Shown in pieces: positions 43,878 through 55,190 of a stretch of DNA of 64,000 nucleotides. Made by a program: the position numbers and the translations under genes. Each line of letters opens with the position of its first letter. Positions within the stretch are counted from its first letter, which is position 1. Origin of the DNA: Caenorhabditis remanei (taxonomy: Eukaryota; Nematoda; Chromadorea; Rhabditida; Rhabditidae); assembly GCF_010183535.1 (NCBI RefSeq), contig NC_071331.1:18786001-18850000 (forward strand). The letters are read 5' to 3'. The notes below the pieces were generated by a model. It saw only the letters and a list, made by a program, of their open reading frames with translations. It was not told the origin of the DNA and did no database searches.

Positions 43878-43989
43878 CAATGGTCGCGGTTGCGTCGCGG
43901 ATCGTTTGAAACGTTTTCTGATCGTCATCACTGTCTTGACTGAAATCCACTCTCAGTTAAAATCTACTCTGGTTTTTTCGAAGTTTTTC

Positions 43990-45103
43990 ATGCTATCAAA
44001 TCCATCCTTTCCCCTCCTTAAACTTCCACTTGTTGTGCTGAGACGAATATGTGCCAATTGGGTTCCAATCGATTTGTAAGATTTTGAAAAGTATATTCTG
44101 AGCTCACAAAAATGTTTTAGGCTTGTATTATCAAATGTCTCAAAGCGAACAATGCTGCGACTTCATTCAGTGATTCCCAGGAAACGATTTAAACTGAAAG
44201 TATTGTTTTGGATGAATTCAAGAGCTTTCGTACTTGATGGAACGACGGAGCATGTGATCGATATTCCATTTGAGCAGAGAAATCGAATTAACTGGAAGGA
44301 TGACATTTATTTTTTGGATTTCATTTTCGAAGACATCAGCATTCGTAATATTATATCGATGTTCGACCAAATGTCTTATGTCTTCAACACAGATATTCAT
44401 AGCATAAGCATGAATGCTAACCAGTGCTCTGGAAAAGTATCGAGAATACTGTGCTGGTTGAACTACCGTCAAAAATCAATTGATGATGTAAAAATAGATT
44501 TTAACACGCGAGAAGATATTGCTGATATTATTTCACTTTGTCAGACTTTGAATATTAAGAAAAACCTTGATATAGCAAATTTTTTCGAATCTCACAAAGG
44601 GAAAAAGCTAAATCCTAAATATGAAATGGATAACTTATGGCTGCATGCCTACAATTTAGACCAGTGGATCACGTTGGATAACATAATGGATTTCGATTGC
44701 ATTCATATGAATTTGACATCATTCTCATTCACATCATCTGATATGAATAGATATTTGAAAGCATGGATAAATGGATGTAATTTTCGAATGAAGTATCTTT
44801 CTTTGGGTCTCAGACCTTTAGATCTCAAGGTACTCACTGATGGAATAGAGGTAGAGGAAGTAAATGCTTCCATTGTGAGAAGTTATAATAGCAAGTGAGT
44901 TTCAGTCTAGACTTCAGTTCTGCAGTAATATTCATTTAACTTGCAGAATTCTCCGAGGACCTTGCGTGTTCGAGGATGGAACAAACATACGTAGTAAAGA
45001 TGGGAGACGAGCAACATTCAAACAAATAACAAATAATGATTATCTCGATTCAAAACGATGTTCCCCGTTCAAAATGATGGTGTGGTTGGAGGATGGTCAA
45101 TAA
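43990..45103 (+). CDS. F-box protein with FBA_2-like domain (338 aa)
   Basis: Exons 43990-44075, 44121-44894, 44947-45103, in phase, 338 aa. The N-terminus (SNPSFPLLKLPLVVLRRICA, then VPIDLLVLSNVSKRT) is an F-box at residues 5-40, the Skp1/cullin-1 ubiquitin-ligase adaptor motif. The remaining about 290 residues include DMNRYLKAWINGCNFRMKYL near residue 240, the signature of the nematode FBA_2 substrate-binding region found in the very large fbxb/sdz-33-type families. Such genes expand rapidly and often lie in gene-poor chromosome arms; substrates are unknown. Start chosen because the F-box begins only four residues later. It lies between the two copies of a duplicated segment. Confidence 0.85.
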
Positions 45104-45194
45104 GATTCTGTTTTGTACTATTCTTTTCTGAGTTTATAGCATTTCATGTTTCAACTTATAATTAAAAATAACTTGTTTAGTTTTTCTTAAGAAT

Positions 45195-45370
45195 CAAACA
45201 GGCCAATACTTTTTGACTATTTGGTTTTTGACTTTTGACATTTTGATTTTCACTTTTCGACTTTATGGCTTCATGACTTTTTTGCTTTCTGACTTCAGCC
45301 TGAATTACTTCGTCTTAATGACTTCTAGGCTTTTTGACTATTGGATTTTTGACTTTTTCCCGTTTTACCT
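45195..45370 (+). repeat. Degenerate TTTTGACT repeat
   Basis: TTTTTGACTATTTGG, TTTTTGACTTTTGACA, TTTTCGACTTTATGG, CTTTCTGACTTC, TTTTTGACTATTGG: a 9-17 bp unit repeated for 170 bp after the F-box gene. Confidence 0.75.
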
Positions 45371-45623
45371 CTGATTTTGCAATAAAAATGCCTGAAGAGA
45401 ACGGACGATATTGAATGCGTCAAGACGTGTTATAGAATATTGATTGTGGTGACCACTGTGGGAAGTTTTCTCAATGCCTTGTCGATCGATTTCTAGATGA
45501 ACTCGGAATCTAGCAGGAGGTGGATAACGGAAAAAAACAGGGAGATAAACAATTTATTTATTTAAAAACTTCAAGTAGACAATCATTTTGCTAGGAAATA
45601 GAAGAGGCGAACATCCGAAATAC

Positions 45624-45819
45624 TTTTGGGGACAACGAGTGAGTGGCAGCAACGGCCGCCTGGGATGAGCTGTTGACCTTGGCGCGGATTGCAAGATCGA
45701 GGCTTGGGGAGTACTTGGTGGCAAGATCGCAACCAGCTTCTGTTTTTCCGATCTGAATCAAAACAAGTGTATACAACATTTTTTAGCCTCATATTTACCT
45801 TCAATCCGAGTTGAGTAGG
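45624..45819 (-). pseudogene. VDAC (mitochondrial porin) gene fragment
   Basis: On the minus strand, 45752-45624 encodes LATKYSPSLDLAIRAKVNSS followed by SQAAVAATHSLSPK, which I recognise as the conserved strand region near the C-terminus of worm VDAC-1. The preceding piece 45819-45799 (PTQLGLK) ends at a GTAAAT donor, and an acceptor GATTCAG precedes 45752, so an exon-intron boundary is retained. The similarity stops at SLSP; the final strands are missing and the frame ends in unrelated sequence. Codon use (GCC, CTC, AAG) is biased like a highly expressed gene. This is a DNA-level partial copy rather than a retrocopy. Confidence 0.7.
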
Positions 45820-45885
45820 AGACGCAGACCGCGAGCGAAAAGAGAGGCGCTTTTCTCGTGCAGGAGGCAGTGTACCTCACAGTCT

Positions 45886-45946
45886 AGCCAAATTCAACTG
45901 TTCTGGCCAAATTCAACTGTTCAAGCCAAATTCAACTGTTCTGTAG
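45886..45946 (+). repeat. Three tandem 20-bp units
   Basis: GCCAAATTCAACTGTTC occurs three times in a row with TA/TG/AA spacers. Confidence 0.9.
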
Positions 45947-45959
45947 AAGATCTTTGAGA

Positions 45960-48360
45960 GACTGTAACTCGCAAGCAAGCATTTGTACAAAAAAGTTGTC
46001 AACTGTGAAAATGAAGCCCTATGTCTGATCTACGGCCCTAGTAGAAATTAACATCTTGGGACAATTATTTTACTCGTTATGAACTCATAAAAACTACCAA
46101 GTTTGACAGAGCATCACGACGGCACTAATTGTCAGAAAGAGCCAATTTTTGAGGAATATGTAGATCAGGTGTATAGTTTCACTTTTTTAGTTGGTGACTT
46201 TTTTCTACAGACGCTTACTAGCGAGTTACAATCTAAAACAGTCGACTAACATGGAATGTACTTTGATTGCCCCCCCCCCCTAAAGTACCGATTTTTTTTT
46301 GCTCATTCGATGAGTTTTGCGAAGAATATATGAGCCATAACGGGTTTTCCTGTGACGTGACCTGGTTTTTGAGAAATTGAGATTTTTCGAAAAAAAAGTT
46401 TTTTTTCGAAATTTTAAAAAAATCATATTTTTTCTCTGTCTAGAAGTGTTATTGAAAAAAAGGTTTATGACATAAATGTAGCAAATTTCAAGTGCTTTAA
46501 GAATAAAAATTGAATTTGTTCAAAAAAAATTTTTTTGAGTGTGAAATTTTCCAAAAACTGACACCAACTCAAATTTTCGAAAATTTCAAACCGTTCTAAA
46601 AAAATTTAACGGGATTATTCATTTTTTTCCCGTTGAGGGTAAAAAGTGCAAAAGATGTACATTATTGTTATGCAAAAAAATTAGGGGGGTACCCCCCATT
46701 TACGAGAGAAATTTCTATTTGAATGCTTTTTTCAGTATACAAAAAGGGTCTGTAAGATAAGAGGTCAGAATTCTAGCAAGACATATATTTTAAGAAAACA
46801 TAAAAGAAATTTTGTATTTTGATGATGCATTGTTGATTTTCTAAAGATTATCGTGCCGTCTAGTCAACTTTCCTTTTCACAAAATTTCATCAAAAATCAT
46901 TAATTTTCAATGTTTTGAAACTTCAAACACTCATAACTTCTTCAAAACTGTGAGCAAAGAGTTGAAACTTCGGGAAAAAGTTTTTAAACGTGTTCTTGTT
47001 TGAAAAAAATAGTTTTGGTCTGTTTTTTGGACAAAATTTTTTTTTCGATTTTTCATAAGGGGGGACCACATGAAATTTCGGTTAGAAATGGGAAAAAATT
47101 TTTTTTCCTAAAACGACACTAAAATGTTTTCAAAAGATAATTTAAGCTTCATAGCAACAGAAAACCGTCTTGGGTCGTTTTAGGAAAAAATTTTTTCCCA
47201 TTTCTAACCGAAATTTCATGTGGTCCCCCCTTATGAAAAATCGAAAAAAAAATTTTGTCCAAAAAACAGACCAAAACTATTTTTTTCAAACAAGAACACG
47301 TTTAAAAACTTTTTCCCGAAGTTTCAACTCTTTGCTCACAGTTTTGAAGAAGTTATGAGTGTTTGAAGTTTCAAAACATTGAAAATTAATGATTTTTGAT
47401 GAAATTTTGTGAAAAGGAAAGTTGACTAGACGGCACGATAATCTTTAGAAAATCAACAATGCATCATCAAAATACAAAATTTCTTTTATGTTTTCTTAAA
47501 ATATATGTCTTGCTAGAATTCTGACCTCTTATCTTACAGACCCTTTTTGTATACTGAAAAAAGCATTCAAATAGAAATTTCTCTCGTAAATGGGGGGTAC
47601 CCCCCTAATTTTTTTGCATAACAATAATGTACATCTTTTGCACTTTTTACCCTCAACGGGAAAAAAATGAATAATCCCGTTAAATTTTTTTAGAACGGTT
47701 TGAAATTTTCGAAAATTTGAGTTGGTGTCAGTTTTTGGAAAATTTCACACTCAAAAAAATTTTTTTTGAACAAATTCAATTTTTATTCTTAAAGCACTTG
47801 AAATTTGCTACATTTATGTCATAAACCTTTTTTTTCAATAACACTTCTAGACAGAGAAAAAATATGATTTTTTTAAAATTTCGAAAAAAAACTTTTTTTT
47901 CGAAAAATCTCAATTTCTCAAAAACCAGGTCACGTCACAGGAAAACCCGTTATGGCTCATATATTCTTCGCAAAACTCATCGAATGAGCAAAAAAAAATC
48001 GGTACTTTAGGGGGGGCAATCAAAGTACATTCCATGTTAGTCACAATCTCGTGGAGAGTTAGGAAGATTCGATGGAGGAGTATAACTTTCCAGAGAAGAG
48101 AAATACAAGAAAGTTGTCAACTGCAAAAGTAAAGCACTACGTCTAATCTACATACCCTTTAAAAGTTGTCTCTTTCTGACAATCAGGGAAGCCGTGATGC
48201 ACTGTCAAACTCGGAAGTTTTTAGGAGTTTATAACGAATAAAATACGTGTCGCGAGATGTTAATTTTTACTAGAGCCGTAGATCAAGTATAGGGCTTTAT
48301 TTTCATAGTTGACAAGTTTTTTGTACAAACGCATACTAGCGAGTTACAGTCTATCACAAT
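45960..48360. mobile_element. Outer foldback element interrupted by a giant palindrome
   Basis: Arms 45960-46245 and 48045-48360 are diverged reverse complements: AGTTGTCAACTGTGAAAATGAAG on the left against TTTATTTTCATAGTTGACAAGTTT on the right, and CTAGTAGAAATTAACATCT against GATGTTAATTTTTACTAGAG. The arms belong to the same family as 5460-5922. Confidence 0.75.
46246..48044. repeat. 1.8 kb near-perfect palindrome
   Basis: GACTAACATGGAATGTACTT..CCCCCCCC at the left and GGGGGGGG..AAGTACATTCCATGTTAGTC at the right; arms of about 890 bp remain nearly identical up to the centre at about 47147. There is no coding potential beyond short frames. The near identity implies recent origin or gene conversion. 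Confidence 0.92.
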
Positions 48361-49193
48361 AGACAATCTCACAGCATTGCACTGAAATAGGAGGAGGAGC
48401 ATAACTTTTCAGGGAGGTCTCGTACAAAAATTGTGTCAACTAAAAAGTGAAGTTTTATGCCTGATCTACGTTTTTGTCAAAGTTATGGGTTTTAGAACAA
48501 AAAAGAGTTGGCTCTCTGGCATCACTTTCTCTACATACAGTAATATCAGTGGAGAAAGTTGGCACACTTAAAATCATCCTCAATCAATCTGTAGTGGACG
48601 AAATCACAAGCTGTAAAAAGTAATAGATTTCCATTGAAATTTCAAACGTTTCCTTCGTTTTATTTTTTTGAGAAATTTTTTTATTCGGCTGAAAAATAGA
48701 AAAAAGTTCGAAAAAATGACGTTTTTTCAACTTTTTCAACTGAAATTTGATTTGACCATGAATCTCTGAGGACTGAACGGAATCAACCAATACCGTTATT
48801 GCCCATTACATGGATTACTAATTGTTTTATTTTAAGGAAATTTCTAACTTTATGAAGTATTTCAGATATCAGAAAATCTATCTAAAAAAAAAATTCTTTC
48901 CAAATTAGACATGTCCTTCAAACACACTATTCTTTCATTTTCAGTTGTCCTTAAGTCGTGTTCTGAATATCATTTGAGATTTTTATGAAAATTATAGTTC
49001 AGGTCTTCTCCTATCTTATTCTTTTTTTACCGTTTCGAAATTCGTTGTCTACTCGTTGTACGAGACATTTTTCCAAAATTTTTCATTTCAGATTAATTTT
49101 AGTGCAGACGCGATCCCTCAGCATGCGTTAGAGATTTTGAGGACTTTTCTCGTGAAAACGCTTGCGCATTTCGCGTGTGGGAGACTGTGGCTG

Positions 49194-50677
49194 TTCAAAT
49201 GGAATTTTCGAGAAAATTAGAGAAAAAGATATTAATTTAGATGGCTTTTTTTACTATTATGATGTTTTGAAATAATGGATTTATTGAAAAATGTATCGAA
49301 AATATTTTTTGAAAATCAAAACTAATCAAAAATACAATTAAAATTAAGATCCAAGTGCAAAAATAACTTCTCTGTCCCAAATGTAAAATTCAAAAACATT
49401 TGGTTTAAATTGAATTGAAGCCACTTTATTTTTCGCTTTAATTTTGATAAAAACAGCTTCGAACTCAAAAAGTGTTAGTCCAAACAACCATATTTGGAGG
49501 TCTCTTGAAACAGTACTGTTAACAGTGATTAGTTTCAAAATTTCCTGTTTCAACGTAACGTTAATAAAAAATTGTAAAAAAGTGTTTATTCCATCAACTA
49601 CAATTTGCACTATATAAAGAAAAATGTTCTCGAGTTTAAAACCATGAGCCAACGTTTTTTAATAACATATTTTATTTTGTTTCAATAGAATATTTCTATT
49701 TTTTATTTTTGTTTCAATAGAAAATTGTGTATGATAGGCACTTCCCAGCGGTAACGGAGTTTCAGAAATCCAGATGTTTTCAGAATTTTTTCCAATATTA
49801 AAATATAACAACTTTTCGATCTCATGCTTATTTTAATTTTGCTTTTTGACTTGTTTGGTTAATTTCATGTTGTTGAAACACAAAGACGTGTATCTCGATA
49901 CACAATTTTCCATTGAAGCAGAAAAAAACATGTTATAAAAACATGTTATTGGTTTTAAATTCTATTAAATTTATATTTTTCATAGACCAGCCACTCGAAT
50001 TGAGCTCTCAATCAGTGGCATAAGTATAAGAACTACAGGAAAAATAAATTAATTTAGAGATGAGTCACAATCAATTACCAAAATGAAACCAACGGATCAC
50101 AAGTGTTTTCAGTGAAACAGTAAGAATATATATTTTTAAAACTTTGTTATATGTGCTTTATCTGAATTCATTTGCATCTTCAAAACGATCTGAAAGAAAC
50201 ATATGAAAAAATGCTTTTTATCGTCATATTTTGGGATCGATTTAATAAGCACTTCTTTGTTCTAAATTTTATTAAAGTTCCGTTGAAACAGGAAGTTTTG
50301 AAACTAACCACTGTTTCAAGAGACCTCAAAATATGGTTGTTTGGACTAACACTCATTGAGTTTTACAATTAGATTAAGATTACTATCTTTCTTTGTTTGA
50401 TAAATTTACAGTTTCAGAAACTATTTCTTCTCTGAAGCCATCGCTGAAGAATACACTGATGAGTCCTCAATTGCGGTTTCAACAGGAATATGTTATGGTT
50501 TCAACTTTCTTCAAAGATATTGATGCTTCGATCTGAAAATGATAGTCTCCCCTTTTCAGAACCAAAAACCTATTGTTGTATCCCGGAAAGAAATAAAGTC
50601 CAGGTGATAAAATCTCCCTTTGATTTCTCTCATCACTCCAATACTATTTCTCCATTCTGCTGACCAATTAGTACAAT
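49194..50677. repeat. 1.5 kb duplicated segment, copy 2
   Basis: Direct copy of 42369-43877 with small indels; the last 350 bp are almost identical. Beyond ACAATGG the two copies diverge abruptly. Confidence 0.85.
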
Positions 50678-52787
50678 GGAGATGAAACAGGTGATAACTC
50701 AAAACGTACAATGATTTCAAATTGTTTATTGCCAGAATTTCGGATCAGAAGTAGACGACGTCTAGTATTCAGATTCGTATAGATGACGTGCAGTTGGAGT
50801 TGAAAATACTGTTTCAAAAACATCATTAAAATGTTGAGAGAGGTGTTGTTTTATTGTTTTATTGTCATAAAAAAAACAATTGACAAGAATCGAGAAACTG
50901 GCGGGTGCGTATAGTTTTTTGTATTGTTTCAAAGTCTATTCATTTTGTTTCTTGTTTCATTTCTTCCAATGGATTCACTAGAGACATTTTGTTTCAGAAT
51001 TTTTTTGAATATGTAAGATTCGGTCAGTTTGATTGATTCCCGTCAAGTGTTATAATTCACAAAAATATTTCTGTTTCAGAAATATTTCTCATTTTTCTCA
51101 GGTTTTTAACAAGTATTCCACCTCACAAATTTCATTTTTCAAAATATGGTTCAAATTGGCAAACTCAGTTCCTCATGACAAGCAAATCGTATTGCTTTAA
51201 CACAAAACTGAAAGAACACTCTTTCAGAAGATTTCCTTGAAATTAATTGTTGTCTGACAAACGATAACACCCCGTGTTTAACTTCAACTAACTTATTAGC
51301 AAAATTAGAATATTTTTTACAAGTTTCGTAGTTTTTCTAGTGTACCGTCTATATTTTTTCAGCTGAATTTTTAAACAAAACCGCAATATGCTCCGCAAAT
51401 ATTAGCTAAACACAGTTCTTACAACTGCGCCCCACCGAAACACCCTTGAATTATTCTGGATTTCAGTTTAATTATAATTTACAATCCATTTCTGTTTGAA
51501 TTTATTTTGAACTTATTACTGCTTTCAGTTTTTTAAATTATTAATTCAGTGCCTTCTGATAAGCTTACCATAAATTAGTATTACTTCACTGCGGATATTC
51601 TATAATTGCCATCGTGCTGAAGTTTATATAAAATCTTTCTGTTTCAAACTTTCTGGGAATATAATCATTGGATCACATCACTTGGTTCTTCTTTTTTCTT
51701 TCAGAATGTGTTCTGTTTCAAAACGTTTCCTTGTTCCAAAAATGTCTTAAAGTACGGTAATGGTACTATTTGTAGTTTTATAAAATTCTTCCTTTACCAA
51801 TAAAAACTGTTTCTGATTTTATAAAATTTTCGAATCCATATTGCTTCAAGGGACAAAAACTGCAACCTTCTCGATTTTGGATTTTCAAAAAAAAAACCTG
51901 CTCTTCTTTCCAAAACTGACTTCTCCAGATGAAAACACCTGATTCTAGTCTCTATTTTTTACAAAAATACTATACAATTTTTCAGAAAAAAGCAAAACCG
52001 ACTCTTTTCTATTTTTAGCTTTACTCCATTTCTCGTTCTTTATCCAAAATAAATGGAAAGTGAATGTCACGTAGTAGGAACTAGATATAGAAAATAGTTC
52101 CTATTTCTGATATCACCTGGAGACATATTGAAAGAAAATGGGAAGCAATAGAATATTTATAATGGAAACTACAGGGGAGAGAGGTAAAAATAGAATAGAG
52201 AAGATAGAATTACCCGTCAACAATTGAAAGTGCCTAGGCTTGAATTGTCTTGAGTGAAACTTGAAACAGAAACAGAAAAAATGTAATTGTAAGTGATAAC
52301 AGAATTACAAAAATACAGTGTTGCGAAAACAAATAAAATGTAACAAAATATAGTAACTCTGGAGAACGATAAAAACTGAATGAAAATTATTGAAATGTGG
52401 TTCAGAAGTCAAAAATTCTCTGTTTCTAATCAATGCTTTGTATTTATGCAGGAGGATTTAAGTTGATTCATACGTACTATAGACAGTAAAAGTACTGAAG
52501 ACGAGTTCAGAAACATATTAGCCAGATTCCGATTCAATTTGAAATTGCTCTGTTTTGAATGAAATGGAGGAAACCCACGAAAATCGACGAAAGTGTGAAC
52601 GGATAAATGCAAATTCGCTGCGCAATTTTCAAACCGTAGTTGTTTTTCTCGATTGAAAGGGTATCTCCGATTTTCGTGGAATCCCGAAACGGAATTGATA
52701 GAAGACGTATTTTTATTTCTATATTGAACCTGTACAGGCTCGAATCAATTTCGTGGTCGGAAAAATTTTACAAAAATAACTGTTTCA
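49506..52787. promoter_or_regulatory. 21U-RNA promoter motif cluster
   Basis: CTGTTTCA plus strand: 49545, 50311, 50809, 51071, 51639, 51713, 52780. Minus strand: 49506, 50113, 50284, 50683, 52262. Twelve motifs in 3.3 kb of gene-free DNA. Those before 50677 lie in the duplicated segment; the rest are outside it, so the enrichment is not just the repeat. Confidence 0.6.
51400..51450. mobile_element. MITE, 140-bp family (partial)
   Basis: TTAGCTAAACACAGTTCTTACAACTGCGC..CACCGAAACACCC only; the rest is missing. Confidence 0.7.
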
Positions 52788-52849
52788 AAGTTTCGAGAAT
52801 TACTCAAAAACAATTGAAATGTGATAAAATTTCTGGAGAACGATAATAA

Positions 52850-53325
52850 TAACAAAGTGATTTTTTCTCAAGTAATTTGAAGTGTATCTGAAATTTAAAA
52901 TTTTCTGTTTCTGGTAGTGATATAAAGAGATTTTCATAGCCCGTTTCCTGTTTGGTCTTCATTAAACATACTAACAGTGTAAGCCAACAAATAAAATATC
53001 TTTACTAATAATATTCAGCAGATCCGTTTGTCTGTCCGTTTGTCGCCGACTCTACCGCCTTCTGTACAGAACCGTTTTCAATGAAATTTACACAGATCGA
53101 TTGGAAATTTGTCCCGGATGATGCCCGTCTATTTTTTTAGTTAAAATAGTTCTAAATTAGGACACTACGTGAGAAAAAGTGGTTTTCAAGCCTTTCAGTG
53201 GCTTTCATTTCCGAAATAGGGAAATAGGAGTTCACGGGAAAAATAGTTATAGAACTTTTTCATTCTTCAAATGAATTCATTTCTTCAAATTGTCAGGAAA
53301 AATGCGCGGGTTTCAAACAATTTTT
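52850..53325. other. Intergenic, no gene seen
   Basis: AT-rich. Around 53025-53060 CCGTTTGTCTGTCCGTTTGTC is a short repeat resembling GTCTGTTTGTCTG at 38519. Confidence 0.4.
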
Positions 53326-53329
53326 TTGA

Positions 53330-54115
53330 TTCTATTCCAGGTTAGATATCCTTTTAAAACTCGAACGCTCCATGAAACACTAAGACGTCCCTTAAAACAC
53401 TTAAACGCCCTGTCATGCCCTAAATTTTTTCCGAAAGTTAAGACGTCCTTTCAAGTGTTCAAACGTCCCAAAAAACATTTAGTCGTCCCAAAAAACGTTT
53501 AAAAGTTCCATAAAATGTTTAGACGTGGTTTCCTTAAAACATAGACACCAGAGCTGTGCGGAATTCCTTCCTTCGACTTCCTTCTTCCTTCTTCCGGGTT
53601 TTTTTCAACGTTTTTATTCCTTCTTCCTTCTTCCCTTTTGAAAAATTTACTTCCTTCTTCCTTCTTCCTTCTTCCCTTTTCAAAAATTTTACTTCCGCAC
53701 AGCTCTGATAGACACACTGATGCTTGCTTGCATTTTTTTTCCATAACTTTAAGCTAGATGCTGGATGTCTCTGTGTTAAGGAATCCACTACTTCCCGGGT
53801 GCTGAGCCATTATCATGTCAAGATTCAAGGACGTTTTTGTTTTTAGGCAATCACTACTTCCAGGTGTCACAGCAAGCTCTTGGTTTTGAAAGTTCAAGGG
53901 ACGTCCAAATATTTTTTGAACGACTAATTGGTTAAATAAAATTTTGGGATTTCAAGGAACATCTAAACGGTTTTGGGACGTCTAAACATTTCTGAGCATT
54001 TTTGGGACCCCAAAGAACGTTTAAATGTTTTGAGGGACGTCTAAGTGTTTTAAAGAACGTTTAAGTGTTTTAAGGGACGTTCGAGTTTTCAAAGGACATC
54101 TAAACTGGAACAGAA
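53330..54115. repeat. Foldback built of GGGACGTTTAAGTGTTTTA-like units
   Basis: Left arm 53340-53530 has AACGCTCC, AAGACGTCCC, AAACGTCCC repeats; right arm 53920-54110 has their complements (GGGACGTCTAAGTGTTTTA and similar). Each arm is a diverged minisatellite of about 20 bp. The purine-tract element 53550-53706 is inserted between. Confidence 0.8.
53550..53706. mobile_element. Purine-tract element (copy 2)
   Basis: AGAGCTGTGCGGAATTCC at the left, ACTTCCGCACAGCTCT at the right, interior CTTCCTTCTTCC tracts: an inverted, shorter relative of 31091-31476. Confidence 0.8.
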
Positions 54116-54119
54116 TCTC

Positions 54120-55090
54120 TTTATGGACACCCTTTCAAAGTTGGACATTTTTAACTGAAAAACGGTCAAAGTTGTTCGATTTATGGTCATTACTGTACTC
54201 CATTTTTACCGGCTGTCTAACTTTCACACTTAGAAATATGTAGAATAGCTTTGAAGTCTTTTAGAGAAAAAAAATCAGAAAGCAGAACAGTTCAGATCAA
54301 ACCAGACTGAAGAGAAGATTTCCGTGTATATGAGAAACAATCTTGAAAGATTTTGGGGAGGGAGGCGGCATCGCTGCCGATCAGTCAAAAACTTAAAAGT
54401 AGTACTTTAGGTTAATTTTTTAAAGATGTGAATAGGAAAATTTCCAAATTTCTAAGCTTCAGTAAAAGAGTTGGTAAGGATTTCTCAATCTGAAGCCGAA
54501 AAAGTCATTTGCTGTGTTTAGTACAATTCATTCTGAGACTTCGGATGTCTCCATCATTAAAGAAGTTGCAACAGTCAGAAGCTTAATAGAAATAAATTGA
54601 ATGAAAAAAACATTACTCAAAAAGTGGTGGTGATTTGTGAATAAGTAACTTTGTCGTTGATCAGTTACCATCAAAAGGTAATAATTTCTAGGATGAGGAT
54701 TTGTTGAAACATGGTCTCAGTCTGACATATTCAGAGAAGGGAGACAGCATTGTCGCCGAAGTTTGACATTAATATTTGAAAGATGACTCGCCTCTTGAGG
54801 AGGGAGAAAGGAGAGTTAAAAGTTCCTGTTCTTTTGAAATAGTATGTTAGAAAAAGCAGAAAAAATGAATACAGTTTCGATTATTGAATTGAAAACTGCT
54901 CATATTGAAATCCATTTTTCCTCAGGATAGAAAAGTCACCGAGAAAATTTGTCGAAATCGTATCAGAAATGAAGAGATGTTTTAATTGTTCTCTACCGGA
55001 ACGGGCTGTTTAGCTAACAAAAACTACCGACAAGTGAAGAAAATTAATACGATCCAGGAGAAGGAGAAAATTCTAATACCTCGATAGTTT
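54120..55090. other. Intergenic, no gene seen
   Basis: Mixed AT-rich sequence without convincing frames or clear repeats, and without CTGTTTCA motifs. Confidence 0.4.
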
Positions 55091-55097
55091 GAACCAT

Positions 55098-55178
55098 TTA
55101 AGAAGCGCCGCAGGCGCTGTAACACCCAGAAGGGTGGTGTAGAGAAGGAGGTTGAGCAGCCGTTAGGCTGCGTTAACC
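55098..55178. other. Three consecutive short stem-loops
   Basis: GCGCC/GCA/GGCGC, then ACACCC/AGAA/GGGTGGTGT, then GCAGCC/GTTA/GGCTGC within 80 bp, unusually GC-rich for the region. Could be a repeat terminus (Helitron-like 3' hairpin) or structured RNA; I cannot decide. Confidence 0.45.
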
Positions 55179-55190
55179 GACTGGTATATT

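Noticed and set aside
49344..49652. 102-codon minus-strand frame, also seen at 42662-42979
   Set aside because: Present because the segment is duplicated; sequence is AT-rich repeat with inverted ends and no domain.
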